Below, piece after piece: positions 62,537-64,000 of a stretch of 64,000 bases of DNA. The translations under genes were made by a program, and so were the position numbers. The stretch's first letter is position 1. Each line of letters starts with the position of its first letter. The DNA lies in NCBI GenBank assembly GCA_937924775.1, contig CALDUT010000009.1:124001-188000 (forward strand), in the 5' to 3' direction. A model generated the notes under the pieces. It worked only from the letters and a program-made list of their open reading frames with translations. It did not search any database and was not told where the DNA came from. This stretch comes from an uncultured Gemmata sp. (GTDB lineage: Bacteria; Planctomycetota; Planctomycetia; Gemmatales; Gemmataceae).

Positions 62537-63862
62537 ATGCTCACCATTCTTGGTACACCTGCCCGCTATTGCGACGGTATGTCCCGCCGCTCCTTTTTGC
62601 AAGTGGGAACGTTGGCCCTCGGAGGTTTAACCCTGCCAGATTTGCTGCGGGCCGAAGCCGCCCGCGGCCAGAAGTCCCACAAATCGGTGATCATGATCTA
62701 TCTGTCCGGCGGTATGGCCCACCAAGACACCTTCGACCTCAAACCCCAGGCACCCCCGGAAATCCGTGGCGAGTTCCGCCCCATCCCCACCCGCGTTCCG
62801 GGCATCCAATATTGCGAACTGCTCCCCAAACTCGCCCACTGCGCGGATCGCTTCACGGTCATTCGCTCGCTTGTGGGTCAGCGGGATGAACACAGCTCAT
62901 GGCAAAACTACACCGGCACCACCATGGATGCCGCCAAGCGGGAACACAAACCCCACTTCGGTAGCGTCGTGGCCCGGATGCAAGGCCCGACCGACCCCAC
63001 CGTACCGGCCTTTGTCGATCTATCGCCCACCATGCAGCACAAACCCTACAATTCGCCCGGCCCAGCGCTTTTGGGGCAGGCCTCGGCACCGACCAAAGTT
63101 GATGGTGAAGAATTGGCGGTGATGAAGAATCTGACCGTCACACCCGAACAACTGCACAACCGCAAACACCTGCTCGAACGCATCGATGCCTTCCGCAAAA
63201 CCGCGGGGCAAACCACAAGTGTCAGTGTTGATACCTATCACGATCGGGCCTTCGATGTCCTGACCTCCAGCAAGCTGGTGGAAGCCCTGGACGTGACGAA
63301 GGAATCCGATCGCACCCGCGAACGCTATGGCCGCGGCTCCCCCAAGCACCAGGGCGACGGGGCCCCGCAATGGAACGACCAACTGTTGATGGCCCGCCGG
63401 CTGGTCGAAGCGGGCTGCCGCGTAGTGACAGTGGCGTATGGCTTCTGGGATACCCACGGTCAGAACTTCAAGAGTCTCCGCCGCCAATTGCCTCTTTTCG
63501 ACACCGGCATTTCGGCCCTGATTGAAGACATCTACGCTCGCGGTCTGCACAACGATGTCACCGTGTGTGTGTGGGGTGAATTTGGCCGCACCCCCAAGAT
63601 CAACAAAGACGCAGGCCGCGACCATTGGGCCCGCGTCAACTTCGCACTGCTGGCCGGCGGCGGTATGAAGGTTGGTCAGGTGATCGGTAGCACCGACAGT
63701 GCCGCTGCGGAAGCCAAGGACGATCCGATTCCTTACCCCTGTGTGCTGGCCAGCGTGTACAAGAACCTCGGGATCGACCCGCACGCGATGGTCTACGACG
63801 TCAGCAATCGGCCCAACCCGATTCTGCCCAGTGGGATTCACCCGATCGAGAAATTGTACTAA
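62537..63862 (+). CDS. DUF1501 protein with Tat signal
   Basis: 441 residues. The twin-arginine signal (MSRRSFLQVGTLALGGLTLP) starts at residue 15. DUF1501 core: SVIMIYLSGGMAHQDTFDLK, PKLAHCADRFTVIRSLVGQR, NDQLLMARRLVEAGCRVVTV, AYGFWDTHGQNF, VCVWGEFGRTPKINKDAGRD HWARVNFALLAGGG (in two pieces), giving the Asp/His metal-ligand set. Unlike the copy at 17103 it has no PSCyt1/DUF1549 partner upstream; a partner could lie beyond 64000. Exported folded enzyme of unknown substrate. Confidence 0.93.
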   Translation: MLTILGTPARYCDGMSRRSFLQVGTLALGGLTLPDLLRAEAARGQKSHKSVIMIYLSGGMAHQDTFDLKPQAPPEIRGEFRPIPTRVPGIQYCELLPKLAHCADRFTVIRSLVGQRDEHSSWQNYTGTTMDAAKREHKPHFGSVVARMQGPTDPTVPAFVDLSPTMQHKPYNSPGPALLGQASAPTKVDGEELAVMKNLTVTPEQLHNRKHLLERIDAFRKTAGQTTSVSVDTYHDRAFDVLTSSKLVEALDVTKESDRTRERYGRGSPKHQGDGAPQWNDQLLMARRLVEAGCRVVTVAYGFWDTHGQNFKSLRRQLPLFDTGISALIEDIYARGLHNDVTVCVWGEFGRTPKINKDAGRDHWARVNFALLAGGGMKVGQVIGSTDSAAAEAKDDPIPYPCVLASVYKNLGIDPHAMVYDVSNRPNPILPSGIHPIEKLY

Positions 63863-64000
63863 CTCTCATCTGAGCAATAACTTGCGTTTCATAACGTGGT
63901 CTGGGGTGGACCCATACAGCCCTCTGGACCCGCATTGTGAGGAAGTGGTCCGCGGTGGTTGGGTTTCTCGAGGGCCTCCGCATGACACGCTGGGCTGGGG
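63863..64000. other. Window end, no gene visible
   Basis: 138 bases after the DUF1501 stop contain no ORF or RNA that can be supported. Confidence 0.5.

Overview
The window reads as a chromosome segment of a GC-rich planctomycete, most likely of the Gemmata lineage (Gemmataceae). The evidence is a set of gene families that are typical of Planctomycetes or concentrated there: two BBP7-type outer-membrane beta-barrel proteins, a cytochrome-like PSCyt1/DUF1549/DUF1553 protein followed by a Tat-exported DUF1501 protein plus a second DUF1501 gene, a TIGR03067-like secreted protein, a small PEP-CTERM protein, membrane-anchored Hanks-type kinase and PP2C proteins, and several large proteins of no known family. 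No phage, integrase, intact insertion sequence, rRNA or CRISPR array was seen. The assignment rests on family content only.

Layout. 0-5 kb: the end of a BBP7 gene, a secreted HEAT-repeat protein broken by an apparent one-base frameshift, a membrane metallophosphoesterase and two small proteins. 5.7-9.4 kb: ilvC divergent from a MarR regulator, with an inverted repeat lying on a consensus -35 box, then an Sm-like small protein, a USP-USP-TPR stress protein and a ribosome hibernation factor. 9.7-20.6 kb: ribonuclease D coupled to a zinc-ribbon membrane protein, a PEGA-like lipoprotein, a PP2C phosphatase, the PSCyt1/DUF1501 pair, aat and a secreted STN-like protein. 20.8-28.2 kb: gyrA, an overlapping kynurenine operon (kynU-kmo), lexA with a recognisable promoter/operator, and trpD. 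28.3-36.3 kb: PEP-CTERM protein, second BBP7 gene, a gene-poor 0.8 kb, an HDOD protein, a coiled-coil protein, a fatty-acid desaturase, a small HTH-like protein and purN.

36.3-46.3 kb: an orphan protein of about 1,310-1,350 residues, a TIGR03067-like protein, a TPR protein, an alpha/beta-hydrolase-like protein lacking its nucleophile serine, a HAD phosphatase and a PMT/GT39-like glycosyltransferase. 46.4-54.6 kb: a co-directional minus-strand surface-sugar locus (SDR, Gfo/Idh/MocA dehydrogenase, HddA-, HddC-, GmhA- and GmhB-like enzymes, a transaldolase-like enzyme, a GDP-fucose-synthase-like epimerase/reductase and a GT2 glycosyltransferase). Together these would make and modify GDP-D-glycero-alpha-D-manno-heptose, with the transaldolase as a possible local source of sedoheptulose 7-phosphate. 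54.8-64 kb: an orphan GspF/PilC-like protein, a DUF309 protein, a kinase, tRNA-Gln(UUG) with a strong terminator, a bifunctional-nuclease-domain protein, a receiver-SpoIIE-like protein with degenerate key residues, rpmE (L31 type B), prfA and a DUF1501 gene.

The most interesting items are the GDP-heptose locus, the giant orphan protein, the TGTACA-N5-TGTACA inverted repeats in front of two unlinked genes, the LexA-type operator inside the lexA promoter, the MarR-site/ilvC overlap, and the predicted pseudo-enzymes. All functions are inferred from sequence patterns read by eye; no database search was run.
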